DNA of 5,728 nt from Brevundimonas sp. UBA7635 (GTDB lineage: Bacteria > Pseudomonadota > Alphaproteobacteria > Caulobacterales > Caulobacteraceae): NCBI GenBank assembly GCA_002483865.1, contig DLIT01000154.1, positions 1-5,728 of the forward strand, in the 5' to 3' direction. Numbering within the stretch: position 1 is the first letter of the stretch; every line of letters starts with the position of its first letter. A model generated the notes under the pieces. The model did no database searches. It was not told where the DNA came from and was given only the letters and a program-made list of their open reading frames with translations. Shown piece after piece: positions 5,219-5,728 of this stretch. Position numbers and translations under genes: made by a program.

Positions 5219-5728
5219 ATGTCACACGACCCTGTTCTCGTCACCGGATCCGCAGGCTTCATTGGCTTCCACACAGCCCGGCAACTGCTTGAGCGGGGTG
5301 AGACGGTCATCGGCGTGGACAATCTCAACGCCTACTATGACCCGGCGCTGAAGCAGGCACGGCTGGATCAGCTGCTGACCTGTCCGAACTACCGGCATTA
5401 CGATCTGGACCTGGCGGACCGGGAGGGGATGGCCCGCCTCTTTGCGGACAGCCGGTCGCGCCGAGTGGTCCATCTCGCTGCCCAGGCCGGTGTCCGCTAC
5501 AGTCTGGAAGCGCCAGAGACCTATGTGGACTCCAATGTGGTCGGCTTCCTGTCGATCCTGGAAGGCTGCCGAGCGACCGGGGCCACCAGCCTGGTCTTTG
5601 CCTCGACCAGTTCAGTCTTTGGGGCCAGCCGGGCCCTGCCCTTTTCAGTCCGCAGTCCTGCCGACCATCCCCTGACCGTCTATGCGGCGACCAAGCTGGC
5701 CAATGAAGCCATGGCCCATTCCTATGCC
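5219..5728 (+). CDS. NAD-dependent epimerase, probable UDP-glucuronate 4-epimerase (5' part)
   Basis: Only the first 170 codons are in the window, about half of a usual 320-340 aa extended short-chain dehydrogenase/reductase; the reading frame continues past the right edge. The Rossmann motif is TGSAGFIG (9-16), with D34 as the acidic residue expected to bind the NAD ribose. HLAAQAGVRYS (85-95), FASTSSVFG (127-135) and the catalytic pair Y155/K159 (VYAATK) follow. NLNAYYDPALKQARL (36-49 region) is typical of UDP-glucuronate 4-epimerases, which make UDP-galacturonate for capsule, lipopolysaccharide or exopolysaccharide. A UDP-glucose 4-epimerase or dehydratase is less likely. The ATG follows the peptidase stop by 57 bp. 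No good Shine-Dalgarno is seen (AAGG at 5200-5203 is 15 nt away), yet the Rossmann motif begins only eight residues in, so the start is credible. Confidence 0.87.
   Translation, partial: MSHDPVLVTGSAGFIGFHTARQLLERGETVIGVDNLNAYYDPALKQARLDQLLTCPNYRHYDLDLADREGMARLFADSRSRRVVHLAAQAGVRYSLEAPETYVDSNVVGFLSILEGCRATGATSLVFASTSSVFGASRALPFSVRSPADHPLTVYAATKLANEAMAHSYA

Overview
The window looks like a core chromosomal segment of a high-GC alphaproteobacterium, most likely in the Caulobacterales (Caulobacter / Brevundimonas / Phenylobacterium type). The main argument is a clear chpT gene, the histidine phosphotransferase of the CckA-ChpT-CtrA/CpdR cell-cycle phosphorelay. It keeps the LCHDFISP phospho-histidine motif and resembles the Caulobacter protein along its whole length. 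GC-rich third codon positions in every real gene agree with this. The genus cannot be fixed from the sequence alone.

Layout from left to right: (1) About 295 bp with no convincing gene. It holds a sigma70-like promoter pointing left out of the window, with a small palindrome beside it. (2) cysQ on the minus strand (3'(2'),5'-bisphosphate nucleotidase). (3) An 87-bp divergent spacer. (4) chpT on the plus strand. (5) A 120-bp gap with two small tandem hairpins. (6) A stand-alone CheY-like receiver protein, directly followed (TGA-ATG, no spacer) by a divergent CheR-type methyltransferase. (7) A 102-bp gap with a possible promoter. (8) A large membrane-anchored M28 zinc metallopeptidase with a polytopic C-terminal half, similar in architecture to ERMP1/Vps70 proteins. 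(9) The first 170 codons of a nucleotide-sugar epimerase, probably UDP-glucuronate 4-epimerase, cut by the right edge.

The middle of the window is a signalling block: a phosphotransfer protein, a single-domain response regulator and a CheR-like methyltransferase, all in one direction. ChpT acts in cell-cycle control. That the neighbouring receiver could take phosphate from ChpT or share a signal with it is a guess from proximity. The flanking genes are metabolic (PAP hydrolysis), proteolytic (M28) and envelope-sugar related (epimerase), with no visible functional tie to the signalling block.

I saw no mobile element, CRISPR array, tRNA, rRNA or defence system. The points most worth checking are the altered active-site motifs in the CheR-like protein, the uncharacterised receiver/CheR pair beside chpT, the bacterial ERMP1-like peptidase, and the promoter at the left edge.
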